In this document: in pieces, positions 1 to 7,248 of the stretch
How the letters are laid out: the number at the start of each line of letters is the position of its first letter
How positions within the stretch are numbered: position 1 is the first letter of the stretch
Assembly: GCA_003250175.1 (NCBI GenBank)
Contig: QKHD01000264.1
Span: 1-10,068 of the forward strand
Direction: 5' to 3'
Length of the DNA stretch: 10,068 bases
DNA from: Helicobacteraceae bacterium
GTDB lineage: Bacteria > Campylobacterota > Campylobacteria > Campylobacterales > SZUA-545
The notes under the pieces: model-generated
Told to the model about the DNA's origin: nothing
Seen by the model: the letters and a program-made list of their open reading frames with translations, nothing else
The model's database searches: none
Made by a program: the position numbers and the translations under genes

Positions 1-662
1 CGCTGTACCAGGCACACAAGCCCAAGCTAATTTTCATCTGCACCCCCAACAACCCCACCGGCGAAGCGCTGCTGCGTGATGATCTGCTGGCCTTTTTGGA
101 CGGTATCGCTCCGGAGACGCTGGTGATTATCGACGGCGCTTATATGGAGTATGCGGCGGCTAAGGATAAAACCTATGAAGTGACGGCTAAGGATCTGATC
201 GAACGCTACCCCAATGTGCTCTATACGGGAACCTTCTCCAAGGCGTACGGCCTGGGCGGGATGCGCGTGGGCTACGGCGTGGGCCGTGCCGATGTAATCA
301 GCGTGCTGCACAAGCTGCGCCCCCCCTTCAACATCACGACCCTCTCCCTGGCAGCCGCCATCGAGGCCCTGAAGGATCAGGCCTTTGTGGATGCCTGTAT
401 CGAAGAGAACTTTGAAGAGATGGTACGCTACGAAGCTTTCGCGAAAGAGATGGGGCTGGAGACCATTCCCAGCTGCACCAACTTCATTACGTTGATGCTC
501 AAAAATCATAACTCCAAAGAAGTCTCCCAAAAGCTGCTCGAACAGGGTGTGATCATCCGGGACATCTCCTCTTACGGACTAAACGCCGTAAGAATTACCA
601 TAGGTAAAAAAGAGCAAAATAGCGTCGTACTAGAAAAACTCCGCACGATTTTAGGTAACTGA
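1..662 (+). CDS. hisC: Histidinol-phosphate aminotransferase, 3' part (start lies upstream of window)
   Basis: PLP-dependent class I/II aminotransferase that converts imidazole-acetol phosphate and glutamate to histidinol phosphate in histidine biosynthesis. The reading frame is open from position 3, so the window holds about the last 219 residues of a family that is usually about 360 long. Visible hallmarks in order are CTPNNPTG (39-62), whose Asn contacts the cofactor, the Asp of IIDGAY (132-134), its Tyr (141-143), and FSKAYGLGGMRVGYG with the Schiff-base Lys at 240-242. The C-terminal AVRITIG carries an Arg (591-593) in the position that binds the substrate carboxylate. The first in-frame ATG, at 96, is internal and not the real start. 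The stop TGA shares its last base with the fliF ATG. Close relatives acting on aromatic amino acids or threonine phosphate look similar, but the fliF neighbour favours hisC, as recalled for Campylobacter. Confidence 0.9.
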   Translation, partial: LYQAHKPKLIFICTPNNPTGEALLRDDLLAFLDGIAPETLVIIDGAYMEYAAAKDKTYEVTAKDLIERYPNVLYTGTFSKAYGLGGMRVGYGVGRADVISVLHKLRPPFNITTLSLAAAIEALKDQAFVDACIEENFEEMVRYEAFAKEMGLETIPSCTNFITLMLKNHNSKEVSQKLLEQGVIIRDISSYGLNAVRITIGKKEQNSVVLEKLRTILGN

Positions 663-2377
663 TGGATTTAAAAGCACTCGTCGAACAGCTCGTCGCCCTC
701 TCTAAGCGCTTCAACCGCAAGCAGCAGTATGTCATCGTGGGCACGCTGCTGACCCTGATTGCGCTGATCTCCTTTATGATTGTCTACAACAATCCGGACA
801 AAAAACGGGGAGACGACGGCTTTCGGGTGCTCTTTTCCCAGCTCTCTTCCAAGGATGCGGGGCTGATCGTAGCCCAGTTGGAGCAGAGCAAAATCGAATA
901 CCAGATCCCCAACGACGGCACCATCGAAGTCCGTAAAGAAGTGGTGAACAAAACCCGTATGGATATGGCGGCTCTGGGGCTTCCCAAGGAGAGCCGGGCC
1001 GGGTTCGAGCTCTTTGACAATCAGGAGTTCGGAGCGACGGATTTTGACCAGAACGTCAAGTTCCTGCGAGCGCTGGAAGGGGAACTTTCCCGCACCATCA
1101 GTGACCTGACGGCGGTCAAAGACGCCAAGGTACACATCGCCCTTCCCAAGGAGAGCGTCTTTGTCTCCAAAGAACAGCCGCCTACCGCCTCCGTTGTGGT
1201 CGAACTACATGACAACATGCAGCTTAGCCGCAAACAGGTCATGGGGATAAAAAACCTGGTGGCCGCGGCGGTTGTGAAGCTTGACGTGGAAAACGTCAAA
1301 CTGGTCAACGAAAACGGCGACCCCCTGGGCGAAGAAGACGAGCTGACTACCGCGGGCGAAGTGGCCCGCATGCAGCTCAAATACAAAAAAGACTACGAAA
1401 AGTTCTACGAAGAGAAGATCGTCAACATGCTGGCCCCTTTCATGGGCGGCGAGGAGAAGGTGGTGGCCAAGGTCACCATCGACTTTGACTTCTCCCAGCG
1501 TGAAAGTGTCGAAGAGGTCTACGACCCCAACTCCGTACCGCGCAGCGAACAGACCATGGAAGAAAAGCGAGAAGGCTACAAACCCAAGGAGATCGGCGGG
1601 GTTCCCGGAGCGGTGAGTAACATCGGCCCGGTTCAGGGGCTGGAAGACAACCAGCTTAAAGAGAAATACTCCAAGTCCCAGGCGACGACCAACTACGAGA
1701 TTTCCAAAAAAACCTCCAATATCAAGGGAGAGTTTGCCACGATCCAGCGTATTACCGCGGCGGTGGTGGTGGATGGCCGTTACGCCTACGAGGGCGAAGC
1801 GGACAAACGCAAGCTGGTCTACACCCCGCGGGATGAGACCGAGGTCGAGGCGATCCGCAACCTGGTAATGCAGTCCATCGGCTACAACCCGGTACGCAAA
1901 GATGAAGTCACCGTGAGTAATTTCGAATTCCGGCCTCCGGATTTCGGTGCCGATGTGGAACTTTCACCCATCGAGCTCTTCTTAGAAAAGGTACAGATGA
2001 TGACAGGCCCACTCTACCCGGCACTCAAATATATCTTCCTGATCATCGTCTTGTATATCTTCTACAAGAAGGTGATTGTGCCCTTCAGCGAACGGATGCT
2101 GGAGCTCAAAACCGAGGAAGAGGAACCCGAAGAGGTCAAGATCGAGTTTGAAGAGGAAGAGTTCGAGGATGAGATGGAACGTCTCAACGAGCTCAAGAAA
2201 AAGATCGAACAGCAGCTCGGTCTGGGCGGCGAAGCGGACGAAGAGAGCCTGCGCTACGACGTTCTGCTGGAACGCCTGCGCGGTATGGCCGAGGAGCGTC
2301 CGGAGGATATCGCCAGCATTATTATGCAGCTGATGCAGGAGGATGTCGATAAATCCTCCAGAAGGGGAGGAGACTAA
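662..2377 (+). CDS. fliF: Flagellar MS-ring protein FliF
   Basis: Inner-membrane protein that forms the MS-ring, the base on which the flagellar rotor and export gate assemble. At 571 aa it has the usual family length. A cytoplasmic N-terminus precedes TM1 (about residues 23-42). The YscJ/FliF-type ring-building region follows, with the conserved stretch FDQNVKFLRALEGELSRTI (128-146), then the RBM3 region (about 230-440) with a polar insert at about 290-350. TM2 lies at about 453-475. The cytoplasmic tail begins with a very acidic linker (about 485-505), then a short charged helix, and ends in the segment expected to bind the FliG N-terminus (about 531-566, containing DVLLERLRGMAEERPEDIAS). 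The ATG overlaps the hisC stop by one base (TGATG). Only a weak AGGT-like ribosome binding site precedes it, so coupling to hisC translation is likely. fliG begins 3 bases after the stop. Confidence 0.97.
   Translation: MDLKALVEQLVALSKRFNRKQQYVIVGTLLTLIALISFMIVYNNPDKKRGDDGFRVLFSQLSSKDAGLIVAQLEQSKIEYQIPNDGTIEVRKEVVNKTRMDMAALGLPKESRAGFELFDNQEFGATDFDQNVKFLRALEGELSRTISDLTAVKDAKVHIALPKESVFVSKEQPPTASVVVELHDNMQLSRKQVMGIKNLVAAAVVKLDVENVKLVNENGDPLGEEDELTTAGEVARMQLKYKKDYEKFYEEKIVNMLAPFMGGEEKVVAKVTIDFDFSQRESVEEVYDPNSVPRSEQTMEEKREGYKPKEIGGVPGAVSNIGPVQGLEDNQLKEKYSKSQATTNYEISKKTSNIKGEFATIQRITAAVVVDGRYAYEGEADKRKLVYTPRDETEVEAIRNLVMQSIGYNPVRKDEVTVSNFEFRPPDFGADVELSPIELFLEKVQMMTGPLYPALKYIFLIIVLYIFYKKVIVPFSERMLELKTEEEEPEEVKIEFEEEEFEDEMERLNELKKKIEQQLGLGGEADEESLRYDVLLERLRGMAEERPEDIASIIMQLMQEDVDKSSRRGGD
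2363..2372 (+). promoter_or_regulatory. Strong ribosome binding site for fliG
   Basis: A purine run containing GGAGG (2366-2370) and extending to GGAG (2369-2372) lies within the last codons of fliF. It sits 8-10 bases before the fliG ATG at 2381. It is the strongest Shine-Dalgarno in the flagellar cluster and fixes the fliG start. Confidence 0.75.
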
Positions 2378-2380
2378 GCC

Positions 2381-3409
2381 ATGATCCAGTTACCACCGCA
2401 CCTACAGGCGCAGTTTGAAGAGATGCACATGGCCGAACGGGTGGCCGTCTTTCTGATGCAGCTCGGCGAAGAGCTGACCGCCCAGGTCTTTTCGCACCTT
2501 GACGTGGAGACGATCACCGAGGTCTCCAAACACATCGCCATGGCCAAGACGATGGACAAACAGATCGCCATGGCGGTTCTGGAAGAGTTCTACGCGATTT
2601 TGCAGTCGAATCAGTACATCTCCAGCGGCGGTTTGGAATACGCCAAAGAGATTCTCTACAAGGCGATGGGTCCGGACGAGGCGCGAAAGATTCTGGAAAA
2701 ACTGCAAAAAAGTATGTCCGCGGGCCAGAACTTCTCCTACCTGGACAAGATCAAGCCCCAGCAGCTGGCGGACTTTATCCAGAACGAACACCCCCAGACC
2801 GTTGCCCTTATTTTGGCGCATATGGACCCGACCGCTGCGGCGGAAACCCTGCAGCTCTTCCCCGACGAAACAAGGGGCGAAGTCTCCATGCGTATGGCCA
2901 ACCTGGGCGATATCTCCCCGGCTATCATCCGGAAGGTTTCCACTCTGCTCGAAAGCAAACTCGAAGCCCTTACCAGCTACAAAGTGGAAGTGGGCGGACC
3001 GCGCGCCGTGGCAGACGTATTCAACCGTCTGGGTGCCAAGGCGTCCAAGGCGACGCTGGCCTATATCGAGCAGATCGACGAAAACCTGGCCAACGCCATC
3101 AAAGAGATGATGTTCACCTTCGAAGATATTATCAAGCTGGACAACAACGGGGTGCGTGAGGTTCTCAAAAATATCGATAAAAAAGACCTCACCCTGGCAC
3201 TCAAATCTGCCTCCGATCCCCTTAAGGAGAAGATTTTCTCCAACATGTCCCAGCGGGCGGCGGAAACCCTGAAAGAGGAACTCTCCTATCTGGGTGCGGT
3301 CAAGGTCAAAGAGGTCGAGGTGGCACAACGCCAGGTCGTCGAAGCGGTTCAAAAACTTGCCGAACAGGGTGTGCTTGAACTGGGTGAAGCGGAGGAGACG
3401 ATTGAATAA
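2381..3409 (+). CDS. fliG: Flagellar motor switch protein FliG
   Basis: Cytoplasmic C-ring protein that binds FliF, contacts FliM and the stator, and converts stator work and CheY-P signals into torque and rotation sense. At 342 aa it has family length. The N-terminal FliF-binding domain spans about residues 1-105. The middle domain carries the EHPQ motif (E136-Q139) followed by TVALILAHMDP. The C-terminal part has the hinge motif MFTF (M244-F247) and the torque helix with SNMSQRAAETLKEEL, where R292, E299 and E300 are charged residues of the type that face the stator. All diagnostic motifs are intact, so it should be functional. The start is supported by the GGAGG site in the end of fliF, and the TAA overlaps the fliH ATG by one base (TAATG). 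Confidence 0.98.
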   Translation: MIQLPPHLQAQFEEMHMAERVAVFLMQLGEELTAQVFSHLDVETITEVSKHIAMAKTMDKQIAMAVLEEFYAILQSNQYISSGGLEYAKEILYKAMGPDEARKILEKLQKSMSAGQNFSYLDKIKPQQLADFIQNEHPQTVALILAHMDPTAAAETLQLFPDETRGEVSMRMANLGDISPAIIRKVSTLLESKLEALTSYKVEVGGPRAVADVFNRLGAKASKATLAYIEQIDENLANAIKEMMFTFEDIIKLDNNGVREVLKNIDKKDLTLALKSASDPLKEKIFSNMSQRAAETLKEELSYLGAVKVKEVEVAQRQVVEAVQKLAEQGVLELGEAEETIE

Positions 3410-4251
3410 TGAAGATCATACTGGATACGGAAGAACTAAAACGTCACGACGTTTCTCGCTATCAGTTTAAATCAATCAACCTGCGGGACGGGGTACCTGT
3501 CAACAAGGGCGAAAAGGTCCTAAAAAGCAGTGTTCCCCAAAAACCTGACGAGCGCCGGACGGAAGCTCCGGAGGGGGCAGCGCCGGTTGCGCCTGCGGCC
3601 ATCCCCATGGTCGAAGGGTTTGATACCCTCCTAAAACAGATGCAGGAGAAGAGCAACTCCTTCTCCGAGTCGCTTCTGAAAAAAATCGACGAGCTGAGCA
3701 GTTCCCAGGTGAAGATGGAGATGCGGCTTGAAAAGCAGCAAGAGGAGTTCGAAGTCCGCCTCAAGGAAGAGCGCGAGCGCGCCTTCGAAGAGGGCCGCCA
3801 GGCCGGAGCCGAGGCTTTGCGCCAGGAGCTAGAGGGCAAGGTCCAGGCCAAGCAGGACCAGATTGCCGCCTCCATTGCCAAGATGCAAAGTACCGCAGAT
3901 GCTTTCCAGCAGGTGAGTACCAATCTGGAAAAAGAGCTGGTCGATGCGGCGATTGACATTGCCAAAGAGGTGCTGCAGACGGAGCTTAAAGAGCACAGTG
4001 CCCAGGTGGCGCATAACCTGGCCACTTCGCTGCTGCAGGAGGTCAAGGGCGCCATGAAGATCACCATTCGCGTCCACCCGAGCGACAGCAGCTATCTTAA
4101 GGATAAAATGGGCGACAACCAGACGGTCAGTATCGTTCCGGATCCGGCCATTTCCCAAGGCGGTGTCGTGATTGAAAGCGACGCGGGCAACGTTGATGGA
4201 ACCATCATGAAACGGTTCCAGGCTATAAAAAGGAATATTTTAGAGCATTGA
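3409..4251 (+). CDS. fliH: Flagellar export ATPase regulator FliH
   Basis: Peripheral stalk-like protein of the flagellar type III export apparatus. It binds and restrains the ATPase FliI and links it to the C-ring. At 280 aa it is typical. An N-terminal segment is followed by a low-complexity Pro/Ala-rich stretch (about 43-66), then a long charged helical or coiled-coil region (about 70-175). Within this, G129 and G133 form one GxxxG step (EEGRQAGAEA), the helix-packing signature of FliH. The C-terminal domain (about 175-280) resembles the V/F-ATPase E/delta stalk subunit, with RVHPSDSSYL and the conserved GGVVIESDAGNVDGTI end. GGAGGAG (3391-3397) precedes the ATG, which overlaps the fliG stop. 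Its partner fliI is not in the window. The assignment rests on the C-terminal motif plus position after fliG, since FliH sequences diverge strongly. Confidence 0.93.
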   Translation: MKIILDTEELKRHDVSRYQFKSINLRDGVPVNKGEKVLKSSVPQKPDERRTEAPEGAAPVAPAAIPMVEGFDTLLKQMQEKSNSFSESLLKKIDELSSSQVKMEMRLEKQQEEFEVRLKEERERAFEEGRQAGAEALRQELEGKVQAKQDQIAASIAKMQSTADAFQQVSTNLEKELVDAAIDIAKEVLQTELKEHSAQVAHNLATSLLQEVKGAMKITIRVHPSDSSYLKDKMGDNQTVSIVPDPAISQGGVVIESDAGNVDGTIMKRFQAIKRNILEH

Positions 4252-6080
4252 AAACGCTAATCAACCAGATTAAAACAGCAACCAGAGATGAACTAAACAC
4301 GATTGCGGGCAACATTCGAAACAGAATCTTGGAGGTGGTCAGTCAAAACGGCGGCCACCTGAGCAGCTCCCTCGGTGCCGTCGATATTATCGTCGCCATG
4401 CACAAGGTCTTTGATGTGGATAAAGATCCCTTTATCTACGATGTCTCCCACCAGGCCTATGCCCACAAACTCATCACAGACCGCTGGGAGAGTTTCGACG
4501 GGCTTCGGCAGTTTGGCGGTATCTCCGGATTTACCAAACCCAAAGAGTCTCCCTATGATTACTTCGTAGCGGGTCACAGTTCAACCTCCATTTCCTTGGC
4601 TGTGGGAGCCGCCAAGGCGATCGCACTCAAAAAAGAGGATCGTATTCCGGTTGTGTTGATCGGAGACGGCGCCATGACCGCCGGGATGGTCTATGAAGCC
4701 ATGAATGAACTGGGCGAGCACAAATACCCCATGGTCATAATCATTAACGATAACGAAATGAGCATCGGCAAGGCAATCGGTGCCGTCAGCCGCTATCTTT
4801 CTACCATCATGAAGGGGAAATTCTATCAAGGCATTAAGAGCCGTACGGAAAAAATTCTCTCTACGATGCCCGAATCCTTCACCTATATGGCAAAGCGTTT
4901 CGAGGAGTCCTTGATGCTCATTACCCCCGGTATCCTTTTTGAAGAGCTGGGACTGGATTACATCGGGCCCATAGACGGGCACGATTTTGACAGCATCATC
5001 GATACCCTGGAAACGGCCAAGGCAATGAAACGACCCGTCGTGGTACACATGCAGACCACCAAGGGCAAGGGGTACAAAATCGCCGAAGGGCAGCACGAAA
5101 AATGGCACGGTGTTTCGCCTTTTGATCTTGAGAGCGGCGAGAGCCACAAAAAGAGTGCGGCCAAAGCGGCCACGGAGATTTTCAGCGAAGAGCTGGAAGC
5201 CATGGCCCGTGAGGATGAAACCATCGTCGGAGCCACGGCAGCCATGCCGGGTGGAACGGGAATCGGGCGATTGATCGATACCTTTCCGGAGCGTTTCTGG
5301 GATGTGGCCATTGCGGAACAGCATGCGGTCACCTCGTTGGCCGCCCTGGCGAAGGAGGGCTTCAAACCCTACTGTGCCATCTACTCCACCTTTTTGCAGC
5401 GCGGTTATGATCAGGTGATTCACGATGTGGCCATCTCCTCATTGCCGGTACGGTTTATTATTGACCGTGCCGGGATCGTCGGGGAAGACGGCGAAACCCA
5501 CCAGGGGCTTTTTGATGTCTCCTTTATGCGGGTCATCCCCAACATGGTGCTCTTTGCGCCACGGGATGAAAACACCCTGCGTCAGGCCCTGCGATTTAGC
5601 GCAACCCTGAACGATGCCCCTTCAGCTCTGCGTTTCCCACGGGGTGCCTTTAATGCACCCAAGCTTTATCCTTCCAGCAGTTTTGAGCTGGGCAAATCGG
5701 AACTGCTGGAAGAGGGGGAGGGCGATGTGCTCTTTATCGGATATGGGGCGGGAGTCAACCGTGCCTGTGCCACCATGGCGCTGATGGAGAACAAACCAGC
5801 CCTTCTGGACCTGCGTTTCGTCAAGCCGCTGGATGGCGAGATGCTGCGACACCTTAGCACCCAATACACTAAGTGGTTCGTCTTTAGCGACAGTGTGCGA
5901 CAAGGTGGGGTAGCCAGTGCTATCGGTGAATTCTTATCTGAAGAGGGGATTCTGGGAATCCGTGTAGTGTCGTTCGAGTTTGAGGATTGTTTCCTGCCCT
6001 ACGGGAAGACAGGCGATGTGGAGGCGGATATCGGTCTGACCCCCGCTCAGCTGGCCAAGCGGGTTACCGAAACCCTTTAA
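4248..6080 (+). CDS. dxs: 1-deoxy-D-xylulose-5-phosphate synthase
   Basis: Thiamine-diphosphate enzyme that condenses pyruvate and glyceraldehyde-3-phosphate to DXP. This is the first step of the MEP isoprenoid pathway, and DXP also feeds thiamine and pyridoxal synthesis. At 610 aa it has family length. The N-terminal domain has GGHLSSSLG (His37, aligning with E. coli His49), SHQAYAHK, GHSSTS, and the ThDP/Mg motif GDG (139-141) to NDN (167-169). The pyrimidine-binding domain has IAEQHAV with the conserved Glu357, YSTFLQRGYDQ, and DRAG (406-409). A transketolase C-terminal domain follows (about 480-600). The start is a TTG at 4248 overlapping the fliH stop (TTGA, 4 bases). No ATG or GTG lies in frame nearby, and AAGGA (4230-4234) is 13 bases upstream, so coupling to fliH is probable. 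The stop overlaps that of the convergent channel gene. Confidence 0.97.
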   Translation: MKTLINQIKTATRDELNTIAGNIRNRILEVVSQNGGHLSSSLGAVDIIVAMHKVFDVDKDPFIYDVSHQAYAHKLITDRWESFDGLRQFGGISGFTKPKESPYDYFVAGHSSTSISLAVGAAKAIALKKEDRIPVVLIGDGAMTAGMVYEAMNELGEHKYPMVIIINDNEMSIGKAIGAVSRYLSTIMKGKFYQGIKSRTEKILSTMPESFTYMAKRFEESLMLITPGILFEELGLDYIGPIDGHDFDSIIDTLETAKAMKRPVVVHMQTTKGKGYKIAEGQHEKWHGVSPFDLESGESHKKSAAKAATEIFSEELEAMAREDETIVGATAAMPGGTGIGRLIDTFPERFWDVAIAEQHAVTSLAALAKEGFKPYCAIYSTFLQRGYDQVIHDVAISSLPVRFIIDRAGIVGEDGETHQGLFDVSFMRVIPNMVLFAPRDENTLRQALRFSATLNDAPSALRFPRGAFNAPKLYPSSSFELGKSELLEEGEGDVLFIGYGAGVNRACATMALMENKPALLDLRFVKPLDGEMLRHLSTQYTKWFVFSDSVRQGGVASAIGEFLSEEGILGIRVVSFEFEDCFLPYGKTGDVEADIGLTPAQLAKRVTETL

Positions 6081-7204
6081 ACGTATTTGAGCTCGTCGGG
6101 CTTCTGTGATTTGTGCAGAAGCTTTTTGGTGGTCATGATCCCCTCGGCGGTGCCGATAATGAGCAGGGTTGAATCGATCATGATCTGCGTATCCCCCTTG
6201 GGCATCGGGGTGAATTTTCCGTCCCGTTCCTTAATACCGATCACACTCACCTGGGCGATGTCCCGCAGGTGGGTCTCTTTGAGCTTCTTGAAAATCGCCC
6301 AGCTGTGCTTGGGTACCTTAATCTCTTCCATATCCAGCGGTGTGTCGCGTTTGTACAAAAACTCTTCCAGGAGGTTTTCCATATCCGGACGGAAGGCCAT
6401 GGCGCTGATCCGCTGGGCCATAAGGCGATTGGGCGTGATAATGCTGTCGGCACCCAGTTTTTTTAGTTTGCCCGTGGCGTCGGTGGTCTCGGCGGCGGCG
6501 ATAATCTGATAGGGCTTGCGGCCCAGCTCTTTTTCAAAGAGGCGGATCGTGGAGATCTGCGCAATATTCTGGGAGATCTCCTTGGAGAGGATCAGCACCC
6601 CTTTGGCGCTGGAAATGTGCGCTTTGCGTAGGCTGAGATCGAGATAAGGCTCCGCTTTGATATAGTAGGGGTAGCGGTGCTTTTCCGCCTCTGCTTCGAA
6701 ATTATCGGAGTTGTCGATCACCACAAAGGGAACATGCGCCTTGCGGAACTCCTTGGCGACTTCGATGGTGTACTCGTTGTGGTAGCAGATTACAAAGTGG
6801 TTCTTAAGCCGCGCGATTTTATACAGCATGGAGCGCTCCTTGATGGTATGTAGCAGGGTTCCCTTATTAATCACCTCGACCAAGACCCCGATGGAGAACG
6901 TCAGGATCGTAAAACCAACGAGGATCAGGGTGACGGTAAAGAGTTTCCCCTCCGGAGAGAACTCGCCCTCTTTGAGTGAACCGAATCCAACGGTGGTAAA
7001 GGTGTAGCCGGTCTGGAAAATGGCATCGATAAGAGTGTAGTCCTCCAGATAGATGTATCCCAGGGAGCCGAAGATAAAGCAGAGTTGGATCAATACAAGG
7101 GGGAGTTGGAAGGGGCGTAGCTCTTCATAGAGCTTTGCGTTGAGGTTGATTTCGGGTTTCGGGGTTCCTTCCCAGTTTAAAAAACGCTTGATTCGATTAA
7201 GCAT
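6077..7204 (-). CDS. Two-TM potassium channel with C-terminal RCK (TrkA-N/TrkA-C) module
   Basis: Inner-membrane K+ channel subunit expected to act as a tetramer gated by a cytoplasmic RCK ring. At 375 aa it has TM1 (about 33-53), a pore helix, and the selectivity filter T71-V-G-F-G75 (the TVGYG family with Phe for Tyr). TM2 (about 87-110) precedes an RCK_N region (about 134-255) and an RCK_C region (about 290-360). The glycine-rich Rossmann turn is not seen: FVICYHNEYTIEVAKEF (137-153) stands where GxGxxG is expected, so the ligand may differ from a nucleotide. The ATG at 7204 is the first possible start after an in-frame TAA but has no Shine-Dalgarno. Met126 has a good one. rpmB lies 44 bases upstream on the same strand, and I recall this pairing in Helicobacter pylori. 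The 3' end is convergent with dxs, the stops sharing TTAA (6077-6080). Confidence 0.9.
   Translation of the reverse strand: MLNRIKRFLNWEGTPKPEINLNAKLYEELRPFQLPLVLIQLCFIFGSLGYIYLEDYTLIDAIFQTGYTFTTVGFGSLKEGEFSPEGKLFTVTLILVGFTILTFSIGVLVEVINKGTLLHTIKERSMLYKIARLKNHFVICYHNEYTIEVAKEFRKAHVPFVVIDNSDNFEAEAEKHRYPYYIKAEPYLDLSLRKAHISSAKGVLILSKEISQNIAQISTIRLFEKELGRKPYQIIAAAETTDATGKLKKLGADSIITPNRLMAQRISAMAFRPDMENLLEEFLYKRDTPLDMEEIKVPKHSWAIFKKLKETHLRDIAQVSVIGIKERDGKFTPMPKGDTQIMIDSTLLIIGTAEGIMTTKKLLHKSQKPDELKYV
6098..6127 (+). terminator. Rho-independent terminator of the hisC-fli-dxs unit, inside the channel gene
   Basis: GCTTCTG (6100-6106) and CAGAAGC (6116-6122) form a 7-bp stem with a 9-base loop, extendable outward by two G-U pairs. 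Five T residues (6123-6127) follow directly. It begins about 20 bases after the dxs stop. The T-run lies on the plus-strand side only, so it acts for dxs and not for the minus-strand gene, whose last codons it overlaps. Confidence 0.7.
6827..6841 (-). promoter_or_regulatory. Candidate internal translation start (Met126) of the channel gene
   Basis: On the minus strand AAGGAG (plus 6836-6841) stands 6 bases before an in-frame ATG (6829-6827) that encodes Met126. This lies between TM2 and the RCK domain. Initiation here would give a soluble protein of about 250 residues (MLYKIARLKNHF...) containing only the RCK module. The archaeal channel MthK is known to make its extra RCK subunits from such an internal start (Met107). 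Use in this organism is inference. Confidence 0.45.
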
Positions 7205-7215
7205 CGGGGCGTAGG

Positions 7216-7238
7216 GGCAGTCCCTTTACAGGACTGCC
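7216..7238 (-). other. Hairpin in the rpmB-to-channel intergenic gap
   Basis: GGCAGTCC (7216-7223) and GGACTGCC (7231-7238) form a perfect 8-bp stem with a 7-base loop in the 44-base gap between the rpmB stop and the channel ATG. No U-run follows on the minus strand, so it is not a standard terminator. It could be an mRNA processing or stability site, or could limit translation of the downstream gene. Confidence 0.55.
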
Positions 7239-7248
7239 GGGGAAGAAC

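Noticed and set aside
2402..3352. Long open frame of 316 codons on the minus strand inside fliG
   Set aside because: Its frame is a shadow of fliG, which has all diagnostic motifs. The translation is rich in His, Phe and Gly with no recognisable domain, and no ribosome binding site or promoter supports it.
4581..5423. Open frame of 280 codons on the minus strand inside dxs
   Set aside because: It is antisense to the conserved ThDP-binding core of dxs, its composition is typical of a reverse-strand shadow, and no domain is recognised.
6042..6063. Hairpin CCCGCT/AGCGGG near the dxs end as a terminator for the channel gene
   Set aside because: The 6-bp stem lies within dxs coding sequence and has no U-run on the minus strand, so it is not a convincing terminator.
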